Source of the DNA: Pirellulales bacterium
GTDB lineage: Bacteria > Planctomycetota > Planctomycetia > Pirellulales > UBA1268
Reading direction: 5' to 3'
Assembly: GCA_018401745.1 (NCBI GenBank)
Contig: JAGYJY010000007.1
Span: 124,001 to 188,000 of the forward strand
Length of the DNA stretch: 64,000 nt
The notes beneath the pieces were generated by a model. That model saw only the letters and a list, made by a program, of their open reading frames with translations. It was not told the origin of the DNA and made no database searches. A program made the position numbers and the translations under genes. Below, in pieces: positions 27,207 through 36,892 of the stretch; positions within the stretch are counted from its first letter, which is position 1; each line of letters opens with the position of its first letter.

Positions 27207-28154
27207 ATGGCTGAAATGAAGATTCTTTTGGCGAGCCCACGGGGCTTCTGCGCTGGCGTCAACATGGCGATTGAGACGCTCGAGACCGCCATCCGCCTCT
27301 ACGGCACGCCGGTCTACGTCTACCACGAAATCGTGCACAATAAGCATGTTGTGCAGCGTTTCACCAACGAGGGGGCAGTCTTCGTCGACGCCGTGGAAGA
27401 GGTGCCCGAGGGGGCTGTGCTCCTCTTCTCAGCCCACGGAGTGGCTCCCGAAGTCCGTCAGCTGGCAAAGGAACGGAAGCTGCGAGCGATCGACGCCACC
27501 TGCCCGCTGGTCACCAAGGTGCACCTCGAGGCCATTAAATACGCCAAGGCAGGCTACCGGCTGATTCTGATTGGCCACGAAGGGCACGACGAGGTGATCG
27601 GCACGATGGGGCAGGTTCCCGACGCTTTCACGCTGGTCGAAACGCCCGAAGAAGTCGACAGCCTCCCCTTCGGCCCCGACGACAAACTGGCCTACCTCAC
27701 CCAGACAACGCTCTCCGTCGACGACGCATCCCGGATCATCAATCGCCTGAAGGCCACGTTCCCCCAGATCGTCGGCCCTCCCAAAGACGACATTTGCTAC
27801 GCCACCCAGAACCGGCAGGAAGCCGTGCGGATGCTCTCTGACGATGCCAACATTGTGCTCGTGCTCGGGAGCCAAAACAGTTCCAACAGCCAGCGGCTCG
27901 CCGAACTCGCCCGCGAGCGGACCATTCCTGCCTACCTGATCGATGGAGCGGAAGAGATCGATCCTGCCTGGTTCTCTGGCGAAGAGACCGTGTTGATCAC
28001 AGCTGGGGCCAGTGCTCCGGAGCAGGTCGTGCAGGATTGCGTGCAGTGGCTGCAAGCACGGTACGATGCCACGGTGGAAGAACGGACACTGCGGGAAGAG
28101 GAGGTCTACTTCCCGCTGCCCAAAGAGATCCGCCAGGCCGTCGGTCCTGCGTAG
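27207..28154 (+). CDS. ispH: 4-hydroxy-3-methylbut-2-enyl diphosphate reductase
   Basis: 315 residues. Last enzyme of the MEP pathway; reduces HMBPP to IPP and DMAPP with a [4Fe-4S] cluster. The three cluster Cys are in ASPRGFCAGVNMAI, in AIDATCPLVTKVH and in DDICYATQNRQ. The catalytic loops FSAHGVAPEV and LGSQNSSNSQRL and the acidic end EVYFPLPKEIR are present. ATG 27207 is used; GTG 27189 and ATG 27216 are in frame. It is divergent from the squalene genes, whose C5 precursors it makes. Confidence 0.96.
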   Translation: MAEMKILLASPRGFCAGVNMAIETLETAIRLYGTPVYVYHEIVHNKHVVQRFTNEGAVFVDAVEEVPEGAVLLFSAHGVAPEVRQLAKERKLRAIDATCPLVTKVHLEAIKYAKAGYRLILIGHEGHDEVIGTMGQVPDAFTLVETPEEVDSLPFGPDDKLAYLTQTTLSVDDASRIINRLKATFPQIVGPPKDDICYATQNRQEAVRMLSDDANIVLVLGSQNSSNSQRLAELARERTIPAYLIDGAEEIDPAWFSGEETVLITAGASAPEQVVQDCVQWLQARYDATVEERTLREEEVYFPLPKEIRQAVGPA

Positions 28155-28222
28155 GGACTGTTTGCTGATCACACCTTTCCATGGAGACACAACCGGCAGG
28201 AATGGCGGCCTGCCCTTGAGTG

Positions 28223-31006
28223 ATGCACACGCAGGCCGCAGCCCACGACAGCCGTTCTCTGGTGGTCTCTGCCAATCCGCAGGGCCAGCCCCAGCTCCAG
28301 TCTGATATCGAGTTGCTCTCGCAGACGCTCGACGCGGTCATCGCCGATCTCGCCGGGGAAACCGCGTTTTGTGAGCTCGTCGCGATCAGACGGCTTGCCG
28401 CCGAGCGTCGGCAGGGAACCCCCGACGCTGAGCGGCGTCTCGCCACCGCGATTGCCGAACTCACCGAGCCTTCCGCGCGGAACGTGGCCAGGGCCTTGGG
28501 AATCTTCTTCGACCTGGCCAACATCGCCGAAGACCTGCAGCGAATCCGGGTGCTCCGCGACCGCGAAAGGCAGCAGGCCCCGCTGCCGCTGTCGGAGTCT
28601 CTCGCCGCAGCGATTCGCGAGCTGCGTGAGGCAGGTCGGTCGGCCGACGACGTGCAGCGGGCGATCGAGCAGCTGTCGATCGAGCTGGTATTTACCGCGC
28701 ACCCCAGCGAGGCAAAGCGGCGGAGCATTCGCTCAAAACTGCGACGGCTCCGCAGCAGCCTGGCCGCCCTCGATCGGCCCGGCCTACTGCCGCGGGAACG
28801 CGACCAGATTCTCGCGGCGATTGCAGCGGAGCTTCGCGTGCTCTGGCAAACGCAGTTTCTCAAGCTGCAGAAGCCCTCGGTGGGCGATGAGGTTGACCGT
28901 GGGCTCTCGATCCTGCCCCGGCTCCGCGAGGTCGTGCCGCAGGTCTGCCGGGCCATGCGGCAGGCGTTGGCTGAGCACTATCCCGAGCATTCCTTTCAGA
29001 TCCCGACGTTTCTCTCCTTCGGCTCCTGGATGGGGGGCGACCGGGATGGCAATCCGTTTGTGACAGCAGAGGTCACAGAGGCCACGCTTTGCCGCCTGAG
29101 AAACGCCGCGATCGACATCCACCTCGACGAGTGCCGGCGGCTCTACGACTACCTGACGGTCTCGCTGACCTGCACCCCGGGAGCCGAAGCCCTCGCCAAC
29201 CGCCTTGAGACGCTCTGCGAAACCTGGCCGGGGCTCGCCGAGGCGATCGATGACGTGCCTCCCCACGAGGCCTACCGCCGCTGGCTGCGGATGATCCGCT
29301 GGCGGCTTGAGCAGTCGCGAACAGCCGCCATCGAAGCGACCTGTGCGGCGGGCAGCTACGCGAGCGGCAAGGCCCTCGAGGACGACGTGCTGGCGATCTG
29401 TCGCTGCCTGGAGAACGACCACGACGCGAGCATTCTCGACGGTGATGCCGGCCGCTGGCTCGATCTCGTCCGCACATTCGGCCTGCGGGTGACGCGACTT
29501 GATATCCGGCAAGAGTCGCGGCGGTATGAAGAAATCACGGCCGATATCCTGCGGGCGGCTGGGCTCTGCGACGACTTCGCAGGCAGCAGCGAGGAGCAGC
29601 GTCGACGGCTCCTGCTCGATTCCATGGGAACCCTCTCCGCACTGCCTGCCGAGCAGCTGCAGCCGCTCACACACGACACCCTGACGCTCTACCAGCTGCT
29701 GCGGCGGGCGGTGGAACGCTTCGGCCCCGACTGCCTCGGCGGCAGTGTGATCAGCCTGACGCAGTCGTCGGTCGACGTGCTCACCGTGCTCTGGCTCTGG
29801 CGGCATGCCTGTCGCGGCGCGGCACCGGAGGTGGAGGCCGCCCTGCGGATCGTGCCGCTGTTTGAAAAGATTGGCGACCTGCGGCGGTCTGACGCGACCC
29901 TGTCGGCGATGCTGACGGAGCCTGTGTATGCCGAGCACCTTGCTACCCAGGGCAACCGTCAGATGGTGATGGTGGGCTACTCCGACAGCACGAAAGATGG
30001 TGGCTATCTCTCGGCCTGCTGGGGGCTCTACGACGCCCAGCGACGAATCTCCGCAGCCGCGGCCGCTCATGACGTGCATGTCACGTTTTTCCATGGCCGA
30101 GGTGGTTCGCTGGGGCGGGGTGGCGGCCCTGCTGCCCGCGGCATCCTCTCGCTGCCTCCCGAGGCGCTCGACGGCACGCTTCGTCTGACTGAGCAGGGGG
30201 AGGTGCTTGCCGAACGCTACGACGACGTGCAGATCGCGTTTCGCCATCTTGAGCAGGTCAGCTGGGCCACGCTCGTCGGCTCGACCATTCATCCTGCCGA
30301 GCCGGCCAAGGCCTGGCTCGAACTAACCGACCGCCTGGCCGCCCGCTCATATGCCGTCTATCGAGAGCTCGTCGAACAGCCCGGCTTCATTACCTTTTTC
30401 TCGCAGGCCACGCCGATCGATGAGATTGAGAACCTGCCGATTGGTTCGCGGCCCTCGAGGCGGCGAGGCGAGCGATCGTTGGGGGATCTGCGGGCCATCC
30501 CCTGGGTGTTTGCCTGGACGCAGAATCGCTGCCTGCTGCCTGCCTGGTATGGATTGGGCACGGCGATTCTCGAGGTGAAATACGACGACAGGCTGGCCTG
30601 GGAGCAGCTCCGGGAGATGTATCGCGACTGGCCCTTCTTCGCCGCCACGATCGACAACGCGGCGGTGGCGTTGGCCAAGGCAGATCCCGCCATCGGGCAG
30701 CGGTATGCAGAACTCGTCGACGACGAGGATGTTCGCCGCAGGCTCTGGCCGCTGCTGGCCGCGGAGTGCGACCGCTCGCGACAGGCTGTTCTCGATGTGG
30801 TGGGCAGCCGTGAACTGCTCGACACCACCCCCTGGCTGAAGCGGTCGATCGAGGCCCGCAACCCGCTGGTGGATCCCTTAAACCTGATTCAGGTGGAGTT
30901 TCTCAAGCGGCGCGAGCAGCAGGGTGACGACGATGCCGGCAGCCTGCGGGAAATCCTGCGGCTCTCTGTGCAGGGCATCGCCTCAGGCATGCGAACCACC
31001 GGCTGA
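28223..31006 (+). CDS. ppc: Phosphoenolpyruvate carboxylase
   Basis: 927 residues. Carboxylates PEP to oxaloacetate, replenishing the TCA cycle. Seen: the catalytic His in LVFTAHPSEAKRRS, the substrate loop FLSFGSWMGGDRDGNPFV, the catalytic Lys region VGYSDSTKDGGYLSACW, the Gly-rich loop FFHGRGGSLGRGGGPA and the C-terminal QGIASGMRTTG that closes the active site (usually ending NTG). Full family length. ATG 28223 was chosen over GTG 28220. Separated by about 60 bp from the phosphofructokinase, with which it may form a carbon-metabolism operon. Confidence 0.97.
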   Translation: MHTQAAAHDSRSLVVSANPQGQPQLQSDIELLSQTLDAVIADLAGETAFCELVAIRRLAAERRQGTPDAERRLATAIAELTEPSARNVARALGIFFDLANIAEDLQRIRVLRDRERQQAPLPLSESLAAAIRELREAGRSADDVQRAIEQLSIELVFTAHPSEAKRRSIRSKLRRLRSSLAALDRPGLLPRERDQILAAIAAELRVLWQTQFLKLQKPSVGDEVDRGLSILPRLREVVPQVCRAMRQALAEHYPEHSFQIPTFLSFGSWMGGDRDGNPFVTAEVTEATLCRLRNAAIDIHLDECRRLYDYLTVSLTCTPGAEALANRLETLCETWPGLAEAIDDVPPHEAYRRWLRMIRWRLEQSRTAAIEATCAAGSYASGKALEDDVLAICRCLENDHDASILDGDAGRWLDLVRTFGLRVTRLDIRQESRRYEEITADILRAAGLCDDFAGSSEEQRRRLLLDSMGTLSALPAEQLQPLTHDTLTLYQLLRRAVERFGPDCLGGSVISLTQSSVDVLTVLWLWRHACRGAAPEVEAALRIVPLFEKIGDLRRSDATLSAMLTEPVYAEHLATQGNRQMVMVGYSDSTKDGGYLSACWGLYDAQRRISAAAAAHDVHVTFFHGRGGSLGRGGGPAARGILSLPPEALDGTLRLTEQGEVLAERYDDVQIAFRHLEQVSWATLVGSTIHPAEPAKAWLELTDRLAARSYAVYRELVEQPGFITFFSQATPIDEIENLPIGSRPSRRRGERSLGDLRAIPWVFAWTQNRCLLPAWYGLGTAILEVKYDDRLAWEQLREMYRDWPFFAATIDNAAVALAKADPAIGQRYAELVDDEDVRRRLWPLLAAECDRSRQAVLDVVGSRELLDTTPWLKRSIEARNPLVDPLNLIQVEFLKRREQQGDDDAGSLREILRLSVQGIASGMRTTG

Positions 31007-31067
31007 CCCCCTTCCCACAGGTCTTCTGCCCCCCTTCCACGTTTTCTTCCCCCCTGCGAGGCCAGCC

Positions 31068-32412
31068 ATGGCAGACAGCGATGCACTCGACCTTTCGATC
31101 CCCACGCTCGGGCCGTGCCAGATCAGCTCGCCGATGCAGGCTCTGCTCGACGGCCGCCGCACCAGCCAGCACTATGTTGGCGAACACGACCGCGTGCTCT
31201 TTGACGACACCGCCTCGATGGTCGCCTCCCGGGGCGGGCAGCTGGCCGATCTTCCCGGTTTCGAGCCCGCTGGTGCTCGCCAGAAGATCTACTTCGATCC
31301 AGCCAAGACACGCGTTGGGATCGTCACCTGCGGCGGGCTCTGCCCCGGGCTCAACAATGTGATTCGAGGGCTCGTGATGGAGCTCTGGTTTCACTACGGC
31401 GTGCGGAAGATCTCCGGCTTCACCGGGGGATTCCGAGGCTTCATTCCTGACCACGGCCACAGCGTGATCGACCTCACACCGGAGGTCGTCTCCAACATCC
31501 ACGACGATGGCGGCACCATCCTCGGCACCTCGCGCGGGCGACAGGAAACCGACCAGATCGTCGACTGCCTGGAGCGGATGGGGATCTCGATCCTGTTTGT
31601 GATCGGCGGAGACGGCTCGCTCCGCGGAGCGATGAAGATTGCGGAAATCGTTGGTGAGCGAAATGAGAAAATTTCTGTCGTGGGGATCCCCAAGACGATC
31701 GACAACGACATCCCCTACATCGACCAGAGCTTCGGTTTTCAGACGGCCTTTTCCGAGGCGGTGGAAGCGATCTCCTCGGCGCATGTGGAAGCAAAGGCGG
31801 CGCCGCATGGCGTGGGGCTGGTGAAGCTGATGGGCCGACACTCAGGCTTCATCGCCTGCTACGCGGCCCTCGCCCGCAACGATGCCAACTACGTGCTGGT
31901 GCCCGAGGTTCCGTTTGCGATCGACGGCCCGGGCGGCTTTCTGGAGCACCTGCTGGCGCGGGTCAAAGCCCGGGGCCATGCGGTGATCGTGGTGGCCGAA
32001 GGGGCAGGGCAGGACGCTCTGCGCGAGCGGCCCCGAGAGAACCGACGCCTCAGGCAACGTGCTCCTGGCTGACATCGGGCTCCACCTGAAAGACCGCATC
32101 AAAGCCTGCTTTGCTGAATCCGGCTGCGAGCTCAACATGAAATACATCGACCCGAGCTACCTGATCCGCAGCGTGCCAGCCAATCCCTTCGACTCGGTCT
32201 ACTGCCTGCGGCTGGCCCACAACGCGGTGCATGCGGCGATGGCTGGCCGCACCCAGATGGTGGTCGGCCGCTGGCACGGCCGTTTCGTGCACATCCCGAT
32301 GACGATGGCGGTCAGCCGGCGGAATCAGGTCGACCCCAACGGCGACCTCTGGCTCTCCGTCCTCGAGGCAACGGGCCAGCCACGACGTTTTCTGCCGCCC
32401 GCCTCAGCGTGA
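31068..32412 (+). CDS. 6-phosphofructokinase (PFP-like group; one frameshift)
   Basis: About 448 residues. Phosphorylates fructose 6-phosphate. KTRVGIVTCGGLCPGLNNVI and the donor-site VIGGDGSLRGA are followed by VVGIPKTIDNDIPYID, then GLVKLMGRHSGFIAC. GGDGS (Gly rather than Asp) favours ATP, whereas Lys in PKTIDND is the PPi-enzyme residue, so this belongs to the mixed group with long N-terminus. The frame breaks at CCCC near 32022; one C fewer gives AGQDALRERPERTDASGNVLLADIGLHL (split here across the break), and the rest continues to TGA 32410-32412. Downstream of ppc, followed by a terminator. Confidence 0.88.
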
Positions 32413-32413
32413 A

Positions 32414-32450
32414 CTCCCCGAGCCGGACCTCGGCAAACGGGGAGGCTTTT
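32414..32450 (+). terminator. Terminator after phosphofructokinase
   Basis: CTCCCCG (32414-32420) pairs with CGGGGAG (32438-32444) and is followed by GCTTTT. It begins one base after the stop codon and reaches the stop of the convergent ABC-F gene. Confidence 0.75.
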
Positions 32451-34122
32451 AGTGGGTGAGTTTCTTGTAGCGGAAGCGGTGGGGCTCATCGGCGTCGATG
32501 CCGAGCCGCTCACGACGGCTCCGTTCGTAGACGTCGAAGTTGCCCTCGCAGACGTGCACATAGCCATCGCCCTCGAAGGCGATGATCGTGGTCGCGAGGC
32601 GGTCGAGAAACCAGCGGTCGTGGGTGATCACAACAACGCTGCCAGGGAAGTGCGTGATGCCTTCTTCCAGCGATCGCAGGGTGTCGACATCGAGGTCGTT
32701 GGTAGGCTCGTCGAGCAGCAGCAGGTTGCAGCCGCGGCGGAGCAGCTTGGCAAGGTGGACACGGTTGCGTTCACCACCGGAAAGCTTGCCAACTTTCTTC
32801 TGCTGGTCGGGCCCCATGAACATGAACTTCGCCACGTAGCTGCGGGCGTTGACCGCCCGTTTGCCAAGTTCGATCGTGTCGTGACCACCGGAGATCTCCT
32901 CGAAGACCGACTTCTCAGGATCGAGGGCATCACGGCTCTGGTCGACGTAGCCGATGTCGACCGTTGAGCCCACCTTGATCTCGCCGGCATCAGGCTGCTC
33001 CTGGCCCACGAGCATCCGAAAGAGGGTGGTCTTCCCAGCGCCATTCGGGCCGATGATGCCCACAATGCCACCGGCAGGAATGCGGAACGAGAGATTCTCA
33101 AAGAGCAGCTTATCGCCGTAGGCTTTGGAGAGCCCAGTCGCGTCGATCACCTGGTCGCCAAGGGCGCGGCTGGCCGGAATGAAGATGTCGACATCGGTGT
33201 CCCGCGTGGCAGCCTGCTCGGCGGCCAGCTTTTCAAACGCGGCCACACGAGCCTTGCTCTTCGCCTGTCGTGCCTTCGGCGACATGCGGATCCACTCGAG
33301 CTCCTTGTCGAGCGTTTTCTGCCTTGCTGAGACCTGCTTCTCCTCCAGCTCCAGTCGAGCCTTCTTCTGCTCGAGCCAGGCGGAGTAGTTGCCCTCAAAG
33401 GGGATGCCCCGGCCATGGTCGACCTCGAGGATCCACTTGGCCACGTTGTCGAGGAAATAGCGGTCGTGGGTCACGGCCACGACGGTGCCCTCGTAGTCGG
33501 CCAGATGCCGCTCCAACCAGGCGACGCTCTCTGCGTCGAGGTGATTCGTCGGCTCGTCGAGCAGCAGCAGGTCTGGCTTCTCCAGCAGCAGTCGACAGAG
33601 GGCCACGCGGCGGCGCTCGCCGCCGGAGAGGTTGGTGACCGGCCAGTCGCCAGGCGGAAGATTCATCGCTTCCATGGCGATTTCCAGCTGACGGTCGAGA
33701 TCCCACGCATTCTTCGCCTCGATCTCGTCTTGCACGGCAGCCTGCTCTTCGAGGAGCTTCTCCATCTCCTCAGGCTCCATCGGTTCGCCGAGCCGTGCGT
33801 TGATCTCCTCAAACCGGGTGAGCACAGCACGGGTCGCCGCCACCGCCTCCATCACGTTTTCCTGCACGGTCTTCTCGGGATCGAGCTGCGGCTCCTGCGA
33901 GAGGTAGCCCACCGTGGAGCCCTCGGCGAGCCTCGCTTCGCCCTCAAACTCCTTGTCGAGCCCAGCCATGATTTTCATCAGCGTGCTCTTGCCAGCACCG
34001 TTGCGACCGAGCAGGCCGATCTTGGCCCCCGGGTAGAACGCAATGTTGATGTCTTTGAGAAGCTCCCGCTGGCCAAACTTCTTGAAGAGGTGGGAGATCT
34101 GATAGATGTAGGCTGCGCCCAT
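32449..34122 (-). CDS. ettA: ABC-F ATPase, EttA type (energy-dependent translational throttle)
   Basis: 557 residues from ATG 34122. Cytoplasmic ribosome-associated protein with two ABC cassettes and no membrane domain. Cassette 1 has [19 protein letters not shown], signature [16 protein letters not shown] and [12 protein letters not shown]; cassette 2 has [34 protein letters not shown] and [12 protein letters not shown]. The arm/linker between them (about residues 250-330) is charged and helical, and the C-terminal [20 protein letters not shown] is characteristic of EttA. EttA gates the first peptide bond according to ATP/ADP level. Confidence 0.94.
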   Translation of the reverse strand: MGAAYIYQISHLFKKFGQRELLKDINIAFYPGAKIGLLGRNGAGKSTLMKIMAGLDKEFEGEARLAEGSTVGYLSQEPQLDPEKTVQENVMEAVAATRAVLTRFEEINARLGEPMEPEEMEKLLEEQAAVQDEIEAKNAWDLDRQLEIAMEAMNLPPGDWPVTNLSGGERRRVALCRLLLEKPDLLLLDEPTNHLDAESVAWLERHLADYEGTVVAVTHDRYFLDNVAKWILEVDHGRGIPFEGNYSAWLEQKKARLELEEKQVSARQKTLDKELEWIRMSPKARQAKSKARVAAFEKLAAEQAATRDTDVDIFIPASRALGDQVIDATGLSKAYGDKLLFENLSFRIPAGGIVGIIGPNGAGKTTLFRMLVGQEQPDAGEIKVGSTVDIGYVDQSRDALDPEKSVFEEISGGHDTIELGKRAVNARSYVAKFMFMGPDQQKKVGKLSGGERNRVHLAKLLRRGCNLLLLDEPTNDLDVDTLRSLEEGITHFPGSVVVITHDRWFLDRLATTIIAFEGDGYVHVCEGNFDVYERSRRERLGIDADEPHRFRYKKLTH

Positions 34123-34300
34123 GAGTGCGATATCCGTCGATGCGTTTCGTGAGGAAGTCGTGGCGTGAAGGTGAGCCACGCATCCTAACGAAGTCTGGCC
34201 TGGGCAGCGAGGCTCGGCCGCGGCAGCGGCTCGTTGCAGGTGCGGATCGCTTTCACTACGATGCCAGGGGTGCTGGCGTGACACCCCGAGGGAGGACGCA

Positions 34301-35209
34301 ATGGCGTCGTACGCGAACGAAGACGTGCTGGTTTCGACGGAGTGGGTGGCCAGTGTGGCTGCCAACCCCGAGGCTCATCCCAACGTGCGGATCGTCGAAT
34401 CAGACGAAGACCGTGCGCTCTACACGCAGGGCCATGTGCCCGGAGCCGTCGAGATCGACTGGCAGGTCGACCTGCAAGACGCCACCTGGCGTGACTACAT
34501 CGATCGCGCCGCGTTTGAGGACCTCTGCCGCCGCAAAGGCATCTCCAACGACACCACCGTGGTGTTCTATGGAGACAAGAGCAACTGGTGGGCATGCTAC
34601 GCGTTTTGGACGTTCAAGCTCTACGGCCATGCCGACTGCCGGATCATGAACGGCGGTCGAAAGAAATGGGCCCTTGAGGGCCGTCCCTGGTCGACCGACC
34701 GGGTCGATCCTCCTCAGGGCACCTACACCGCCACAGAGCAGGACATGTCGATCAGAGCTCTGCGCGACGAGGTGCTTAAGCACCAGAAGGCAGGCAAGCC
34801 GCTTGTCGACGTCCGCAGCCCCGAGGAATACAGCGGCGAGCGGCTCCACATGCCTGACTACCCCAACGAGGGCTCGCTCCGTGGTGGCCATATCCCGGGT
34901 GCCATCAGCATTCCATGGCCTCTCTCCGTCAACGAAGATGGCACCTTCAAGTCAGCGAAGGACCTCGAGAAGCTCTACGTCAAAGAGGGCAAACTGCGAC
35001 GCCGGGCAGCCACGGTCGCCTACTGCCGAATCGGTGAGCGATCGAGCCTGACCTGGTTCGTTCTGACCTACCTGCTCGGCTTCTCCAACGTGAAAAACTA
35101 CGACGGCTCCTGGCTGGAGTGGGGCAACGCGGTGCGGATGCCGATCGTGAAGGGAACGACCCCCGATGGAAGCCCGACTGCCCCCGACGCGGCGTCTGGC
35201 TCCGTTTGA
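34301..35209 (+). CDS. sseA: Thiosulfate/3-mercaptopyruvate sulfurtransferase (two rhodanese domains)
   Basis: 302 residues. The first rhodanese domain ([13 protein letters not shown] ... [20 protein letters not shown]) is inactive-like; the second carries the persulfide Cys in [34 protein letters not shown] and [13 protein letters not shown] are standard. GGGAGG lies 6 nt before ATG 34301. Only 14 bp separate it from sufE. The pair suggests sulfur delivery to Fe-S cluster assembly, an inference from linkage. Confidence 0.92.
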   Translation: MASYANEDVLVSTEWVASVAANPEAHPNVRIVESDEDRALYTQGHVPGAVEIDWQVDLQDATWRDYIDRAAFEDLCRRKGISNDTTVVFYGDKSNWWACYAFWTFKLYGHADCRIMNGGRKKWALEGRPWSTDRVDPPQGTYTATEQDMSIRALRDEVLKHQKAGKPLVDVRSPEEYSGERLHMPDYPNEGSLRGGHIPGAISIPWPLSVNEDGTFKSAKDLEKLYVKEGKLRRRAATVAYCRIGERSSLTWFVLTYLLGFSNVKNYDGSWLEWGNAVRMPIVKGTTPDGSPTAPDAASGSV

Positions 35210-35223
35210 AAAGCCCTGAGCCC

Positions 35224-35664
35224 ATGAGCACGGTTGCGGAACGACTGGATGAGATCGTCGATGACTTCGCCGATCTCGATGGCAGGGAGAAGCTTGAAAT
35301 GCTTCTTGAATACGCTGCCATGCTCCCGCCACTGCCTCCCGGCCACGCGGGCCTCGACGAGAACCGTGTTCACGAATGCCAGTCGCCCGTGTTTATCCAG
35401 GTCGAGCTAAGACCCTCGGAGGACGGCCAGCCTGGGATCTATCTCCAGGCGGAAGTGGCGGAGGAAGCACCAACGGTGCGAGGCTTTGTGGCGGTGCTGG
35501 CCAAGGCCTTTGCTGGCAGGCCTGCGGATGAGGTGCTCGCAGTCAATGACACTCTTCTCGATCGCCTAGGGCTTTCTGAAGTTCTCGGCATGCTTCGCAC
35601 TCGCGGCCTGCGGGCCATCATCGAGTATGTGAAGCGGGGCGTCGTTCGCAGCCTCGCTCACTAA
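35224..35664 (+). CDS. sufE: SufE family cysteine desulfurase sulfur acceptor
   Basis: 146 residues, the usual length. SufE accepts persulfide sulfur from the desulfurase SufS and passes it to SufB. The acceptor Cys is in NRVHECQSPVFIQVEL (about residue 51). The family end LSEVLGMLRTRGLRAIIEYVK is intact. Cotranscribed with the sulfurtransferase gene just upstream. No sufBCDS genes are in the window. Confidence 0.94.
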   Translation: MSTVAERLDEIVDDFADLDGREKLEMLLEYAAMLPPLPPGHAGLDENRVHECQSPVFIQVELRPSEDGQPGIYLQAEVAEEAPTVRGFVAVLAKAFAGRPADEVLAVNDTLLDRLGLSEVLGMLRTRGLRAIIEYVKRGVVRSLAH

Positions 35665-35803
35665 GCAACCGGGGAGGCGAGGGGGGTCGGCGAACGCTCG
35701 AGGAGCATAAAGGCCTATCCTGGCCAGCGACGAGACTTTTGCCGCCCCTCGAGCCGGACCACTGCAACCGGGGAGGCGAGGGGGGCCGGCGAACGCTCGA
35801 GGC
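35665..35803. repeat. Pair of 39-bp direct repeats between sufE and hpnH
   Basis: Two 39-bp copies, 35665-35703 and 35764-35802, differ by one base (T/C). Each contains AACCGGGGAGGCGA, six Gs and a CGGCGAACGCTCGAGG end. The second abuts the hpnH stop and the first follows the sufE stop. The 60 bp between them contain a partial inverted counterpart (GCCCCTCGAGCCGG). It resembles a REP-like dispersed element. No coding potential. Confidence 0.7.
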
Positions 35804-36892
35804 CTATTCAAGGATTGGCAGCAGCGGCTTGGGCACAGGCTCAGAGCTGAGCGGCGGTGCCGCTGGAACCTCGGCAGCTCGCGATCCAAACGCCATCAGC
35901 CATGCGGTGGCGAGCATGCCCCGCAGGGAGCCGAGTGAGGCCTCAACCGCCGCCGGCTCGTAGCCGCAGTGGACCATACAGTCGGCACACTTCGGGTTGC
36001 CACTGGCCCGGCCGTAGGCATCCCAGTCGGTCTCTTCCATCAGTTCGCGAAACGAGGAGACATAGCCTTCGTCGAGCAGGTAGCAGGGCCTCTGCCAGCC
36101 GAAGAGGTTGTAGGTCGGTGTGCCCCAGGGGAGGCACTCAAGATCCCAGGAGCCTTTGAGAAACTCGAGGAACACGGGCGACTGATTGAACTTCCAGCTC
36201 CGCTTCGCACGGCCGAGGATGCGACGGAAAAGCCCCTCGGCATCATGCCTGGCGAGGAAGTGCTCCTGGTCGGGGGCCTTGGCGTAGGAGTAGCCCGGTG
36301 AAACCATCATCCCCTCAACACCGAGGGCCATCACCTCGTCAAAGAAGGCGTGATACTTCTCCGGCGTTGCATCGGCGAAGAGCGTGGAGTTGGTGGTCAC
36401 CCGAAAACCTGCCTGACGAGCGGCCCGAATCGCAGACACGGCCATCTCATAGACACCCTCGCGGCACACAGCGGCGTCGTGAATCTCGCGCGGGCCATCG
36501 AGATGAACCGAAAATGCCAGAAACTTCGATGGCCGAAACCGCGGCAGCATCTCCTCCAGTTTGAGGGCGTTGGTGCAGAGGTAGAGATACCGTTTGCGGG
36601 CAACGATGCCTTCGACGATTTCCACGATCTGGGGATGCAGCAGCGGCTCCCCGCCCGGAATCGAGACAACCGGCGCACCGCACTCATCGACCGCACCAAG
36701 ACACTTCTCGACCGAGAGATGCTGGCGGAGGATGTCGGTGGGATGCTGAATCTTGCCGCAGCCGGCGCAGGCGAGATTGCAGCGAAAGAGGGGCTCCAGC
36801 ATCAAAACCAGCGGATACCGTTTCCTGCCGGCAAGCCGGTTGGCAGCCACATGCTTAAGAACGGCTGTCATCTGCCCAAACGGAACTCCCAT
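35804..36892 (-). CDS. hpnH: Radical SAM adenosylhopane synthase
   Basis: 362 residues. HpnH joins the 5'-deoxyadenosyl radical to diploptene, forming the C35 hopanoid precursor adenosylhopane. The radical SAM Cys triad is CNLACAGC within LMLEPLFRCNLACAGCGKIQ. Then SIPGGEPLLHPQIVEIV, the auxiliary LAFSVHLDGPREIHD, and the C-terminal Cys set GNPKCADCMVHCGYEP appear as in HpnH. ATG 36892 overlaps the cyclase stop (TGATG), so translation is coupled. Ends at the 39-bp repeat. Confidence 0.95.
   Translation of the reverse strand: MGVPFGQMTAVLKHVAANRLAGRKRYPLVLMLEPLFRCNLACAGCGKIQHPTDILRQHLSVEKCLGAVDECGAPVVSIPGGEPLLHPQIVEIVEGIVARKRYLYLCTNALKLEEMLPRFRPSKFLAFSVHLDGPREIHDAAVCREGVYEMAVSAIRAARQAGFRVTTNSTLFADATPEKYHAFFDEVMALGVEGMMVSPGYSYAKAPDQEHFLARHDAEGLFRRILGRAKRSWKFNQSPVFLEFLKGSWDLECLPWGTPTYNLFGWQRPCYLLDEGYVSSFRELMEETDWDAYGRASGNPKCADCMVHCGYEPAAVEASLGSLRGMLATAWLMAFGSRAAEVPAAPPLSSEPVPKPLLPILE

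Noticed and set aside
28784-30292. 502-codon minus-strand frame inside ppc
   Set aside because: Antisense shadow of a full-length conserved PEP carboxylase.
31990-32060. Programmed frameshift in phosphofructokinase
   Set aside because: The break is at CCCC with no slippery heptamer or stimulatory hairpin noticed, and similar breaks occur in many unrelated genes.
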